Origin: Bradyrhizobium rifense
Lineage (GTDB): Bacteria; Pseudomonadota; Alphaproteobacteria; Rhizobiales; Xanthobacteraceae
DNA: 61,727 bases
NCBI RefSeq assembly: GCF_008123425.1
Contig: NZ_VSSS01000026.1
Coordinates: 1 to 61,727, forward strand
Direction of reading: 5' to 3'
Every line of letters begins with the position of its first letter. Position 1 is the first letter of the stretch. The notes below the pieces were generated by a model. It was not told where the DNA came from. It made no database searches and worked only from the letters and a program-made list of their open reading frames with translations. Positions 43,360-52,400 of the stretch are shown here, piece after piece. Both the position numbers and the translations under genes were made by a program.

Positions 43360-44271
43360 TTGGATAAGGTCGCCAGCCTCAGGGCCTTCGTCAAAGTGGT
43401 CGAAAGCGGCAGCTTTGCCGAGGCCGGCCGGCAATTGCGGCTGTCGCGCTCGGCGATCAGCAAATACGTCGCCGACCTCGAGGAGAGCCTCGGCGTCCAG
43501 CTCTTGAACCGGACCACGCGGCATGCGAGCCCGACCGAGAATGGCCAGCGCTATTTCGAGCGCGCGGTCGTCATCCTCTCGGAGATCGAGGCCGCCGACC
43601 AGGCGGTGGCGCAGGCCCAGTCGGCGCCGCGGGGACTGTTGCGCGTCAATGCGCCGATGTCGTTCGGCACGATGCGCCTCGGGCCTGTGCTAGCCGACTT
43701 CATGAAGCAATACCCTGAGCTTCAGCTGCAGATCGTGCTCAGCGACGATCTGCTCGATCCCGTCCAGGATGGTTTTGACGTGACGCTGCGGATCGCGGAG
43801 CTGGAGTCCTCCAGCCTGATTGCGCGCAAGATCGTGCCCGTGCCGCGCATGATCTGCGCATCGCCGGACTATCTTGCGCGTCACGGCACACCAAAGCATC
43901 CGCAGGATCTGCGCGAGCATGCCTCGCTCACCTACGGCTTCCTGCTCACCGGCAATCAGTGGAAGCTCACAGGCCGCGACGGCGACCACTGGATCCAGCC
44001 GGCCTGGTCGCTTTGCGTCAACAATGCCGAGGTCCTGCGCGACGTCGCGATCAAGGGCAGGGGGCTGGCGCTGCTACCCGAATTCATCGCCGCGGAGGCT
44101 CTGCGGAAGGGCGAACTGCGGACGGTGCTGGATGAGTATTCCGCGCCGCCGCTCGCGCTCTATGCGGTCTATCCGCCGACGCGGCATCTGTCGGTGAAGG
44201 TGCGGCTGTTCATCGATTTTCTGGTTGAGCGTTTTGGGCATGAGGAAGAGGGGGGCGGGCAGACGCGATGA
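43360..44271 (+). CDS. LysR-family transcriptional regulator
   Basis: A 303-residue regulator. An N-terminal winged helix-turn-helix (KVASLRAFVKVVESGSFAEAGRQLRLSRSAISKYVADLEESLG) is joined to a periplasmic-binding-fold effector domain ending in a Gly/Glu-rich tail. The start is a TTG at 43360, 131 bases from the divergent dioxygenase ATG. Divergence and the two palindromes in between suggest that it controls the dioxygenase-esterase pair, probably in response to a quinone-like effector. Related systems in Firmicutes use a MarR-type repressor (MhqR) instead. Confidence 0.9.
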   Translation: MDKVASLRAFVKVVESGSFAEAGRQLRLSRSAISKYVADLEESLGVQLLNRTTRHASPTENGQRYFERAVVILSEIEAADQAVAQAQSAPRGLLRVNAPMSFGTMRLGPVLADFMKQYPELQLQIVLSDDLLDPVQDGFDVTLRIAELESSSLIARKIVPVPRMICASPDYLARHGTPKHPQDLREHASLTYGFLLTGNQWKLTGRDGDHWIQPAWSLCVNNAEVLRDVAIKGRGLALLPEFIAAEALRKGELRTVLDEYSAPPLALYAVYPPTRHLSVKVRLFIDFLVERFGHEEEGGGQTR

Positions 44272-44311
44272 GGACAGGGCGCGGCCCCATTGGCGCGCAA
44301 CCGCGTTTCCC

Positions 44312-44622
44312 TTAGTTCTCGATATCGAGCCGAACCGCAACATCCTCACCAATGCGCGCAGCCCTACGCGCTCGTGTCTCCGCAATCGCAGATGAAAAAT
44401 CGTGAACCATCTCCCTCACTTCGGGCGCCAAATTGATCGCGTTCACGACTATGATCACATAGGGAGGTTTGAGGGCATCCCACCTCCAAAGATCGAGTCT
44501 AGAAACGCTCCCACAATATCGCCATGCCATTCCGGCGCTCCTATTGCCGTCTTAAGCGCTAGCGGAAAATCTTTAGCAGTTTTCCAGCTGCTGGCATCGA
44601 GTTCAATTTCGCGCATCGTCAT
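44312..44622 (-). pseudogene. Barstar-like immunity protein, frameshifted
   Basis: Read from the ATG at 44622 (or 44616), the minus strand gives MREIELDASSWKTAKDFPLA and then LKTAIGAPEWHGDIVGAFLDSIFGG, which fits the barstar (barnase-inhibitor) family start and its GAPxWHG signature. The frame then breaks at GGTGGGATGCC (44474-44487) and stops. One base of shift restores DALKPPYVIIVVNAINLAPEV and a sensible C-terminus ending VRLDIEN. It is therefore either a recently broken gene or a sequencing error. No barnase-type toxin adjoins it. Orphan immunity genes of this kind are known in rhizobia. Confidence 0.6.
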
Positions 44623-44635
44623 ACCAAGGGAATAT

Positions 44636-47329
44636 CTAGCTGACCGCGCGCGGCTCGGCGGGCGCGAGCAGATCGTCCAGCGCGCTCATCGACGCCGCGC
44701 GAAGCGCGGCCAGCTCGCGCGCCGCACTCTGGCATTCGTCGGGTGACATCGATGGCGCTGTCAGCTCGATGTCATGGCAGCGATCGAACAGGCGGACGAG
44801 GCCGAGCGCGCTCGCCGCGCTGCCGAGCTGGTGCGCGTATCGCGCAAGCTGCTTGTGATCGCCGGCCGCGGCGGCCGCGTTGATATCGGCTATCAGCTTT
44901 TCGCTGGTCTCCTGCAGCAGACGATGAAGCTTCGTGATCTGCAAGGCGCCGAGCAGCTCCTTCTGGTCGTCGAGAAAGTGCCGGTCGATCAATGCGCTGG
45001 GCGCAAGCGGTGCGTCGGTCGCGCCAGGCTCTGGCGCATCCTCGATCGCCTCGCGAAGGGCGTTGATCAGGATCGGCTTGCTGACGACCCTGGTGATCCC
45101 GGCGCCTGCGAGCCGCTCGCGGGTGCTGCGCGACACGTCGGCGGTCACGACGATGATCCGCGGCACCGGCTGCAGCGGAAGCTGTCGAATGCGCACGGCC
45201 GCCTCCACGCCATCCATGTCGGGCATGTGCAGATCCATCAGGATGACGTCAAACGGCTGGTTGCCGGCGAGCGCGACCGCTTCTGCGCCGTTCCTCGCGA
45301 TCGCGGAACGGTGGCCGAGCCGGTTCAAGATGGCTTCGCCGACCTCGCAATTGACGGGGTCGTCATCGACCAGCAGCACGTGGCGCTGCCGCGATGGCGG
45401 CGCGATCGCGCCTTGTGCGACGCCGCTGGCGGCGTGGCCGAGTGGAACGAGAAGCGTGAACACGCTGCCTTTGCCCGGCGTGCTCTCCACCGTCAGCTCG
45501 CCGCGCATCAGCCGGGTGAGGCGGCGCGCGATCGCAAGTCCGAGGCCGGTGCCGCCGAACCGCCGCGCAATGCTGTCGTCGGCCTGCACAAAATCCTCGA
45601 AAATCCGCTCGTGCATGTCGGGCGCGATGCCGATGCCGGTATCACGAACGACGAGGCGAAGCAGCGCATGATCGTCGTGCCGTTCGGCTGTCGCGCTCAG
45701 CGAGATGCCGCCGCTCGGGGTGAACTTGATGGCGTTGCCGATCAGATTGAGCAGGATGCGATTGAGCCTGACGGGATCGCCGTGCACGGAGGTGGAGACT
45801 GTCGCATCGCGGGCGAGGTCGAAGCTCAATCCCTTGCCGAAGGCTTGCGGCCGCATCAGATCGGCCGCGGTCTCGATCAGCTGGTCGAGACGGAAGTCGC
45901 GCGTCTCGAGCGCCTCAGTGCTGGCCTCGAGGCGGGCGTATTCGAGAATGGCGTCGACCAGCGCGATCAGCGTCTCGCCAGAGGCTGCCGCGGTCGCGAG
46001 GTGGCGGCGCTGGACCTCGCCGAGGCGGCCGTCGTCGAGCAGCTGCAGCACGCCCATGACGCCGTTGAGCGGCGTGCGCAGCTCGTGGCTGACCACGGCG
46101 AGGAAGCGCGATTTGGTTTCGTTGGCCGCAACCGCGACGCTGCGCGCGCGCTCGGCCGCGTCGTGCTCGGCAAGCGCGTGATCGCGCGCCTTCTCGAGCT
46201 CGGAGGTCCGTTCGATGACCTTGCGCTCCAGCGTCGCATAGGATTCACGCAAATGCGCGGCCATCCGGTTGAACTGGTCGCCGAGCGCCTCGAGCTCGTC
46301 ACCGGTCCTGATCGCGAGCCGCAGTTTGAGATCGCCACTCTCGATCCGCCGCGCGCCCTGCGTCAGCATCTGGATCGGCACGGTCATGCGCCGGCTGAGC
46401 CAGAGCGACACCAGGGTGGCGATGGCGAGGAGTGCGATCAGCAGGAACGTCGACCGTCCGATCGAGGCGTAGATCGGCGCGTAGGCCTCGCTGAGCGGAA
46501 GCTCGACGAACACCAGCCAGCCGAGCGAGGGGACCGTGGCATAGGTCGACAGCACGCGTTGTCCCGAAAAATCCTCCTTGATCAGGCCGCCGGCGGGCGG
46601 GCCGACGCCGTCGAGCGCGGCGCGCACATCGGTATGCCGGGAGAGATCGCTGCGGCGGAGCGCCGGCCACAAATCGGGATGCGCGATCAACACGCCGAGG
46701 CGATCGACCACATAGGCCTTGCCGGTGTTGCCCACCCTGATCCCGGCGACGAGGTCCCAGATGAAGCGCAGATTGACCTCGGCTATGACGACGTTGGGCT
46801 CGCGGCCGATGCCGCGGGTGGCGATGGTCATGAAGGGCTCGGTGTCGCCGAAGAAGTACACCGGCCCGTAATAGGCCAGGCTTTCATTGGCGCCGCGGAA
46901 GGCGGCAGAGGAGGAGTGGTCCTCGTTGCTGCCGATCCTGTCCGCGATACGGCGCGACACGCGCACCTGCTCGCGGCCTTGCGCATCGAGCTCGGTCAAT
47001 TCGGCGATCGCGGGCGAGAGGCGCATCAGGCGGATGGCGTTCAGGCGCTCGTCTTCATTGGTCGAGAGTTCTGCGGGCAGGCGGGCGAGCCATCTGATCT
47101 GGTTTTCGATCTGGCCTATGAACTGGCCGATCTGAATGGCCGCGCTCGCGGCCTGCTCGCGCTGGGTCGCTGCGAGAAGCTGCTTCTGCTCGCGATAGGA
47201 GAACCAGACGTCGAAGCCGGTGTTGATGGCGAGCGCGGCAAAGGCGAGGGTGACAATCGAGTAGAGATATTTGCGAAACAGCCGGCCGGGAGGCGTCCGC
47301 GAATGTCCCTGGTCGACCGCCTCGTTCAC
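44636..47329 (-). CDS. Hybrid sensor histidine kinase (Cache-HAMP-HisKA-HATPase-REC-HPt)
   Basis: An 897-residue multi-domain kinase. It has membrane helix 1 (about residues 22-42), a large periplasmic Cache-like sensor (about 45-285, with YVVDRLGVLIAHPDL), helix 2 (about 294-312) and a HAMP. HisKA follows with phospho-His415 (VVSHELRTP). The HATPase has N- and G-boxes (NLIGNAIKFTPSGG, DTGIGIAP, FGGTGLGLAIARRL). The receiver has phospho-Asp699 (LMDLHMPDMDG), and the HPt domain has His833 (YAHQLGSAASALG). It starts with a GTG at 47329 that overlaps the stop of the upstream binding-protein gene by four bases (GTGA). It therefore contains a complete internal phosphorelay. No separate DNA-binding regulator adjoins it. 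Confidence 0.92.
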   Translation of the reverse strand: MNEAVDQGHSRTPPGRLFRKYLYSIVTLAFAALAINTGFDVWFSYREQKQLLAATQREQAASAAIQIGQFIGQIENQIRWLARLPAELSTNEDERLNAIRLMRLSPAIAELTELDAQGREQVRVSRRIADRIGSNEDHSSSAAFRGANESLAYYGPVYFFGDTEPFMTIATRGIGREPNVVIAEVNLRFIWDLVAGIRVGNTGKAYVVDRLGVLIAHPDLWPALRRSDLSRHTDVRAALDGVGPPAGGLIKEDFSGQRVLSTYATVPSLGWLVFVELPLSEAYAPIYASIGRSTFLLIALLAIATLVSLWLSRRMTVPIQMLTQGARRIESGDLKLRLAIRTGDELEALGDQFNRMAAHLRESYATLERKVIERTSELEKARDHALAEHDAAERARSVAVAANETKSRFLAVVSHELRTPLNGVMGVLQLLDDGRLGEVQRRHLATAAASGETLIALVDAILEYARLEASTEALETRDFRLDQLIETAADLMRPQAFGKGLSFDLARDATVSTSVHGDPVRLNRILLNLIGNAIKFTPSGGISLSATAERHDDHALLRLVVRDTGIGIAPDMHERIFEDFVQADDSIARRFGGTGLGLAIARRLTRLMRGELTVESTPGKGSVFTLLVPLGHAASGVAQGAIAPPSRQRHVLLVDDDPVNCEVGEAILNRLGHRSAIARNGAEAVALAGNQPFDVILMDLHMPDMDGVEAAVRIRQLPLQPVPRIIVVTADVSRSTRERLAGAGITRVVSKPILINALREAIEDAPEPGATDAPLAPSALIDRHFLDDQKELLGALQITKLHRLLQETSEKLIADINAAAAAGDHKQLARYAHQLGSAASALGLVRLFDRCHDIELTAPSMSPDECQSAARELAALRAASMSALDDLLAPAEPRAVS

Positions 47330-48369
47330 TCGCGAATCTCGTCGGCGCGCACCAGCAGCGTGAACGGGATCGTCAGCCCGAGCGCATTGGCAACGGTGCG
47401 GTTGATCAGGAGCTCGTATTTCCGCGGCGATTGCACCGGGAGATCGCCGGCCTTGGTGCCGCGCAGGATGAGATCGACATAATCGGCCGAGCGCACCTCC
47501 AGCGTCGGCCCGTAGCTCATCAGCCCGCCGGCATCCATGAAGTAGTGGAACGGATAGATCATCGGCACGCGATATTTCGCGGTCGCCGCGACGATCGCCT
47601 GCCGGTTCACGACCAGAAAGCTGTCGACGAGCGAGATCATCGCCGCCTTCGGCGGCTCGGCGAAGCGGCCGATAGCGCCGTCGATTTCGGCGGCCGTGCC
47701 GATCGGCGTGAGGACCACGGTCACGCCTGCGGCCGCGGCCTCCTGCTCGACGGAGTCGAGGTAGAAGCGCCCGGCGCGAGGCGTGCTCGCCGGGTTGAAC
47801 AGGACACCGACGCGCTGGATATCCGGCACGGCCTCCCTGATCAGCTGAAGCCATTTGCCGCCCATCTCGGCGGTGCTGCTGGTGAAGCCCGTGACGTTGC
47901 CGCCGGGATGAGCGAGGCTTTGGACGAAGCCATTGCCGATGGGGTCGTTTGATGTCGCGAAGACGATCGGGATGGTCTTGGTGGCCGCCATGACGGCTGC
48001 GGTTTCGACGGTCGAGCCGGTGAGGATGACATCGGGCCCGAGGTCGATGAGCTCCGCGACCGCGGCCTTCATCTTGTCCGGTCCGCCGAAACTCGAGCGG
48101 ACCTCGAAACGGTAGTTGACCCCTTCGACCCAGCCGCGCTGTCTCAGACCCCCGATCAGCGCACCGAGGCGCGTGGTCGGGCTTTCGGTCATGCTTCGTC
48201 TGGTCAACTCGTCGTCCAGCGACAGGCTGGTGATCGAGGCGACTACCCGCATGCGATCCGACGTTGCGCCAAGCGCAAAGAAGCCCGCGGCAGTTGCGCC
48301 CGCAAGGCGAATGAAGTCGCGGCGGGCGACCGCCGGCACAACGCGGGCAGGAGCGAGCCGCTCAATCAT
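47326..48369 (-). CDS. Periplasmic substrate-binding protein (COG2984-type ABC binding protein)
   Basis: A 347-residue exported binding protein with a twin-arginine-type leader (ARRDFIRLAGATAAGFFALG). The two-lobed periplasmic-binding fold of the COG2984 family is visible: LGPDVILTGSTVETAAVMAATKTIPIVFATSNDPIGNGFVQSLAHPGGNVTGF, then GGKWLQLIREAVPDIQRVGVLFNP. The usual permease and ATPase partners are absent. Instead its gene overlaps the hybrid kinase gene by GTGA, so the likely role is to present a ligand to the kinase's periplasmic domain. The ligand is unknown. Confidence 0.87.
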   Translation of the reverse strand: MIERLAPARVVPAVARRDFIRLAGATAAGFFALGATSDRMRVVASITSLSLDDELTRRSMTESPTTRLGALIGGLRQRGWVEGVNYRFEVRSSFGGPDKMKAAVAELIDLGPDVILTGSTVETAAVMAATKTIPIVFATSNDPIGNGFVQSLAHPGGNVTGFTSSTAEMGGKWLQLIREAVPDIQRVGVLFNPASTPRAGRFYLDSVEQEAAAAGVTVVLTPIGTAAEIDGAIGRFAEPPKAAMISLVDSFLVVNRQAIVAATAKYRVPMIYPFHYFMDAGGLMSYGPTLEVRSADYVDLILRGTKAGDLPVQSPRKYELLINRTVANALGLTIPFTLLVRADEIRE

Positions 48370-48652
48370 GAAATGTTTCGCAAAAGTTGTCCCTGACCTT
48401 GTGCATAACGCGAAAGCCTGGCGGCGACAATTGATGAAAAAATGCGCCTATGAACGCTCATTCGCAGCCACGGGCAGTCCAATACCGTATTGCTACCTGA
48501 CTCGCTGTTTCGGTCGATGTCTGCTCCGTGACGCTTTGTAAGGTCTTCTGGCATTGCAACATTTCCGTCTCGGTTGCGGACGGCGGTTCGGGGAAGCCGA
48601 TCTCGTGACTGCCGATTTTTGAGCTGTTGTTTCAGGTTTGTTTCGAAGGTTT
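48370..48652. promoter_or_regulatory. Divergent promoter gap between the binding protein and the secreted-protein/adhesin genes
   Basis: 283 bases between divergent start codons, with no gene. It contains a TTTGTAAGG run and other A+T-richer stretches near 48400-48560 that could be promoter elements. Nothing definite can be named. Confidence 0.3.
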
Positions 48653-49423
48653 ATGATGCGCAAAATCTACCTCGTTCCGGCCCTTGTCGGCCTTCTCACC
48701 ACAGTTGCGGCCGGGCCGCTGGCGGCTCAAGGCGCCCAAGGCGTGACGCCCAAGCAGAAGGCCGCGGCGGCGCCGAAGGCGGTCGCGGCAGGTGCCTCGC
48801 CCGGCGCAGCAGCTCCTGCCGGTGCGGCACCGGCGGCGTCGAGCGAGGCCGCCACGGCGCCCGCCGACGACAAGATCAAGGCGATCGACGGCTTCCGCTC
48901 CGCCAAGTTCGGCACGAACGAGGCCGACGTGCGCGCGGCGATCACCAAGGATTTCAACCCGAAGGCCGACGCGATCAAGTCGCAGGACAATCCGTCCGAG
49001 CTGACCCACAGCGTGCTGCTGTCCGTTCCGGATCTGCTGCCGAACGGCGGCACCGCCGAGCTCTCCTACGTGTTCGGCTACAAGTCCAAGTCGCTGATCC
49101 AGATCGGTGCGGTCTGGTCCAAGGGGACCGATGCGGCGATGACGGCGGAGAAGCTGTTCTCCAACGCCAACATCCTGCGCGCGCACTTCCTCAGCGAGGG
49201 CTTCAAGCCCGACTCCATCGCGGTCAACATGCCCGTCAACGGCGGCATCGTGATGTTCCGCGGCAGCGACGCCAAGGATCATTCGGTGATCCTGCTGCTC
49301 CAGGGCACGTTCGAGAACAAGGAGAACAACCAGCGCGTGCTCACGCCGACGAGCCTGCTGCTGTTCTACGTCGCCGACGCCAAGAGCCCCGACGTCTTCA
49401 AGCTTCCGCCCGGCCAGTTCTGA
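48653..49423 (+). CDS. Secreted protein of unknown function upstream of the adhesin gene
   Basis: About 256 residues. A signal peptide (MRKIYLVPALVGLLTTVAAGPLAAQGA) is followed by an Ala/Pro/Ser-rich linker (about residues 40-75). A folded domain of about 170 residues follows (KAIDGFRSAKFGTNEADVRAAITKDFNPKADAIK...). I do not recognise a family. GAAGG precedes the ATG at 48653. The adhesin start is 72 bases downstream on the same strand, so the two are probably one transcript. This protein may assist export, folding or anchoring of the adhesin, which is inference from position only. Confidence 0.72.
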   Translation: MMRKIYLVPALVGLLTTVAAGPLAAQGAQGVTPKQKAAAAPKAVAAGASPGAAAPAGAAPAASSEAATAPADDKIKAIDGFRSAKFGTNEADVRAAITKDFNPKADAIKSQDNPSELTHSVLLSVPDLLPNGGTAELSYVFGYKSKSLIQIGAVWSKGTDAAMTAEKLFSNANILRAHFLSEGFKPDSIAVNMPVNGGIVMFRGSDAKDHSVILLLQGTFENKENNQRVLTPTSLLLFYVADAKSPDVFKLPPGQF

Positions 49424-49494
49424 TCACGGACCGTCTCACATCATTCTCCCACCCGGTTGTGGATCGGCGCCAATGCCGATGAAGAGGATCTGAA

Positions 49495-52400
49495 ATGCGC
49501 AGACCATCTGCGAGGCGAGACAACAACGAACGGATGCTGCAAGGACTTGCACGCTTCCGTTCGATGTCACTGCTTTGCGCGATGCAGATGGTCTTCATGC
49601 CGGTGTTCAGCGTCCGCCTTCAGGCGCAGACGCCGAACGTCATCGTTCCGGACGGCCGCACCGGCACGGCCCTGCAGACCGCCGGCGGCGTCACCAACGT
49701 CACGACGTCGACGGTGTCGGGCGCCAACGCCTTCAACTCGTTCTCGCAGTTCAGCGTCGGGCAGGGCAACACCGTCAATCTGCAGCTGCCGACCGGCACG
49801 CAAAACCTCGTCAACATCGTTCGCGACGCGCCGGTCTACGTCAACGGCACGCTGAACTCCTACATGAACGGTGCCATCGGCGGTAACGTCTACTTCGCCG
49901 ATCCCAAGGGCTTCATCGTCGGCCGCAGCGGCACGGTGAACACCGGCAGCCTCAACGTCTCGACGCCGACGCGCGAGTTCACCGACAGCCTGATCGGCCC
50001 GGGCGGGGCGATCAACGGCACGGCGGTCGAAAATCTGATGGCGGGCTCGTTCCCGGTTTCGCCGGACGGCAATGTCAGGATCTACGGCCGGATCAATGCC
50101 ATCGACGGCGTGCGCCTCACCGGGCAGAACGTGCTGGTCGGCGGCGCAAGCCAGCGCGACATCGCCAATCTCGATCACGCCGCGAAGTTCGCAGCCTCCG
50201 TCAATTCCAAGGGCCTGCGCAGCGCCAGCGCCATCACCGTGAGCAACGGCTCTATCCATATCGGGGCCGTCAACAACGCCACGGTCAACGGGCGGCTGAC
50301 CGCGCGCAGCAAGACCACGACGCCCAGCAACGTCACCGTGACGGCGGGCAACAGCATCGAGGTCGGCAAGAACGCGAAGCTCACAACCGCCAGCAAGACC
50401 GCCGACGCCGGCAACATCACGCTGAAGACCCAGGGCGACCTGACCGTCAAGAGCGGCGCCAGGATCAATGCCAGCTCGGCCAAGGGCAATGGCGGTCTGG
50501 TCGACCTCAGCGCCGACGGCAAGTTCGATATCGGCGACAAGGTCCAGATCAATCTGGCCGCGCCGAACGGCACGCACGGCACGCTGGTCCTCGATCCCGT
50601 CGATATCATCGTCGGCGACGCGGCCCAGGGCGATGCCAATGTCAACATGTCGAACGCGACGGTCGTGGCTGCGATCTCGGCGCTGAACGGCACCGGCACC
50701 TTCACGCTGTCGGCGAGCAATTCGATCACGATCGATCAGCATGGCCGGGTCGACGGCGGCACCGGCGGCGTCAATGTCACGCTGAGTGCGCCGACGCTGA
50801 CCCTGCTGGCCGGCAGCTATTTGCGCGGCGATACGGTGTTGCTGGATTCCGGGGCGAGCGGCACCATCAATGTCAACGCTGCCGCCAATGGTGGCGCGCA
50901 GATGGTGACCAACACCGCGCTGCAGTTCATCGCAGCGCATCTGATGCTGACCAGCACGGGCACAGTGGTCGTGGGCGACGGCACCAGTTCGGCCAACAGC
51001 AACGCGGCGGGCTTCATCTCGAATGCCACCGTCGCGCGCTACTCTGCGGCGATGGGCGGACTGGGCGACCTCACGGTGAGCGCGACCACCGCCCTGACCG
51101 TCGACGGCACCGGCATCATCGATACGCGCCAGCTCGGCAGCGACGGCGTGTCGAACGGAAAGTCGCTCGACGTCGCGCTCAGGGCCCCGACCATCACCAT
51201 CGCGTCCGGCGGTCAGGTGCTGGCGCAATCGGTCAATACGTCGGACGTGATGTTCGGCGCCGGCAAAATCACCCTCGACGCGACATCGGGCGCGCCGGGT
51301 GCGGTGACGGTGGCGGGCCTGCTCTCCGGCGGCAGCGTCGCGCTGGCGGGCAGCTCGGTGGCGCTGAATGCCACCGCAATCATCGACACCCGCAATCGCG
51401 ATTCCGACGGCAATGCGCTGCGCGATTCCGGCGACGTCACGATCACGGCCAACAGCATCACGGCCGCGGCCGGCAGCCAGATCCAGGCCGGCGCAATCAA
51501 CTCCGGCAGCAACACCTTTGTCGCCGGCGCCGTCACCTTCGATGCGACCGCTGTCAGCAACGGTACCGTGACCGCCAACGGATCGATCACCGGCTCCAAC
51601 GTCACGCTGATGGCGGGCACCTCGGTCGGCGTCGGAGCTGCGGCCAGGATCGGTGCCTCCGTTCCTGATGGTACGGCCGCGATCAAGCTGCAGGCGCCGA
51701 CCATCAGTGTGGCCAGCGGGGCGCAGTTCTCGGCGAATTCCGTCATCTACAACATTCAGCGCAGCGCGGTGATCGTCGGCGATCCCACCCAGGATGCGGC
51801 CGATGCGTCCAATCCCGGCTTCATCTCCAACGCCACGGTCGCCGGCTATATCGCAGCCCTCGGCGGCAACGGCGCGATGACACTGTCGGCGATGGATAGC
51901 CTCGCGGTCGATGCGCACGGTGTGATCGCCGGCGGCGCTGCCGGCGTGGCGCTCACGGCGGGGACGTCGATCTCGCTGGCCGGCAACAGCCGCGTGACCG
52001 GCAACAGCGTCAGTATCAACAGCGACACCGTCACCATCAACGCCGGCGTGACCGGCGGCACCGTGCTCTCGCCGTCGTTCCGACTGGTCACCTCGGTCCT
52101 CAATCTCACCAGCTCGGCCGACATGGTGGTCGGCGATGCCGCCAACGCGGCCGTCAACCTGACCAACGCTACCATTGCCGGCTATCTGTCGACCGCGGGC
52201 GGCTCGGTCGGCACGCTGAAGTTGAGTGCTGCATCTTCGATCACGGTGAAGAACGGCGGCGTGATCGACCTCCGTCATTTCGACGCGGCCAGCGGACATT
52301 CGTCAGGCGTATCCGGAAACATCGCGCTGGTGGCGCCGACGATCGCGATCGAGAGCGGCGCCAGCCTGCGCACCGACGTCAGCAACGTCTCGGGTCAGAC

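Noticed and set aside
44774..47482. A 902-codon open frame on the plus strand opposite the hybrid kinase
   Set aside because: It is antisense to a kinase with all conserved boxes intact and has arginine/glutamine-rich, family-less composition.
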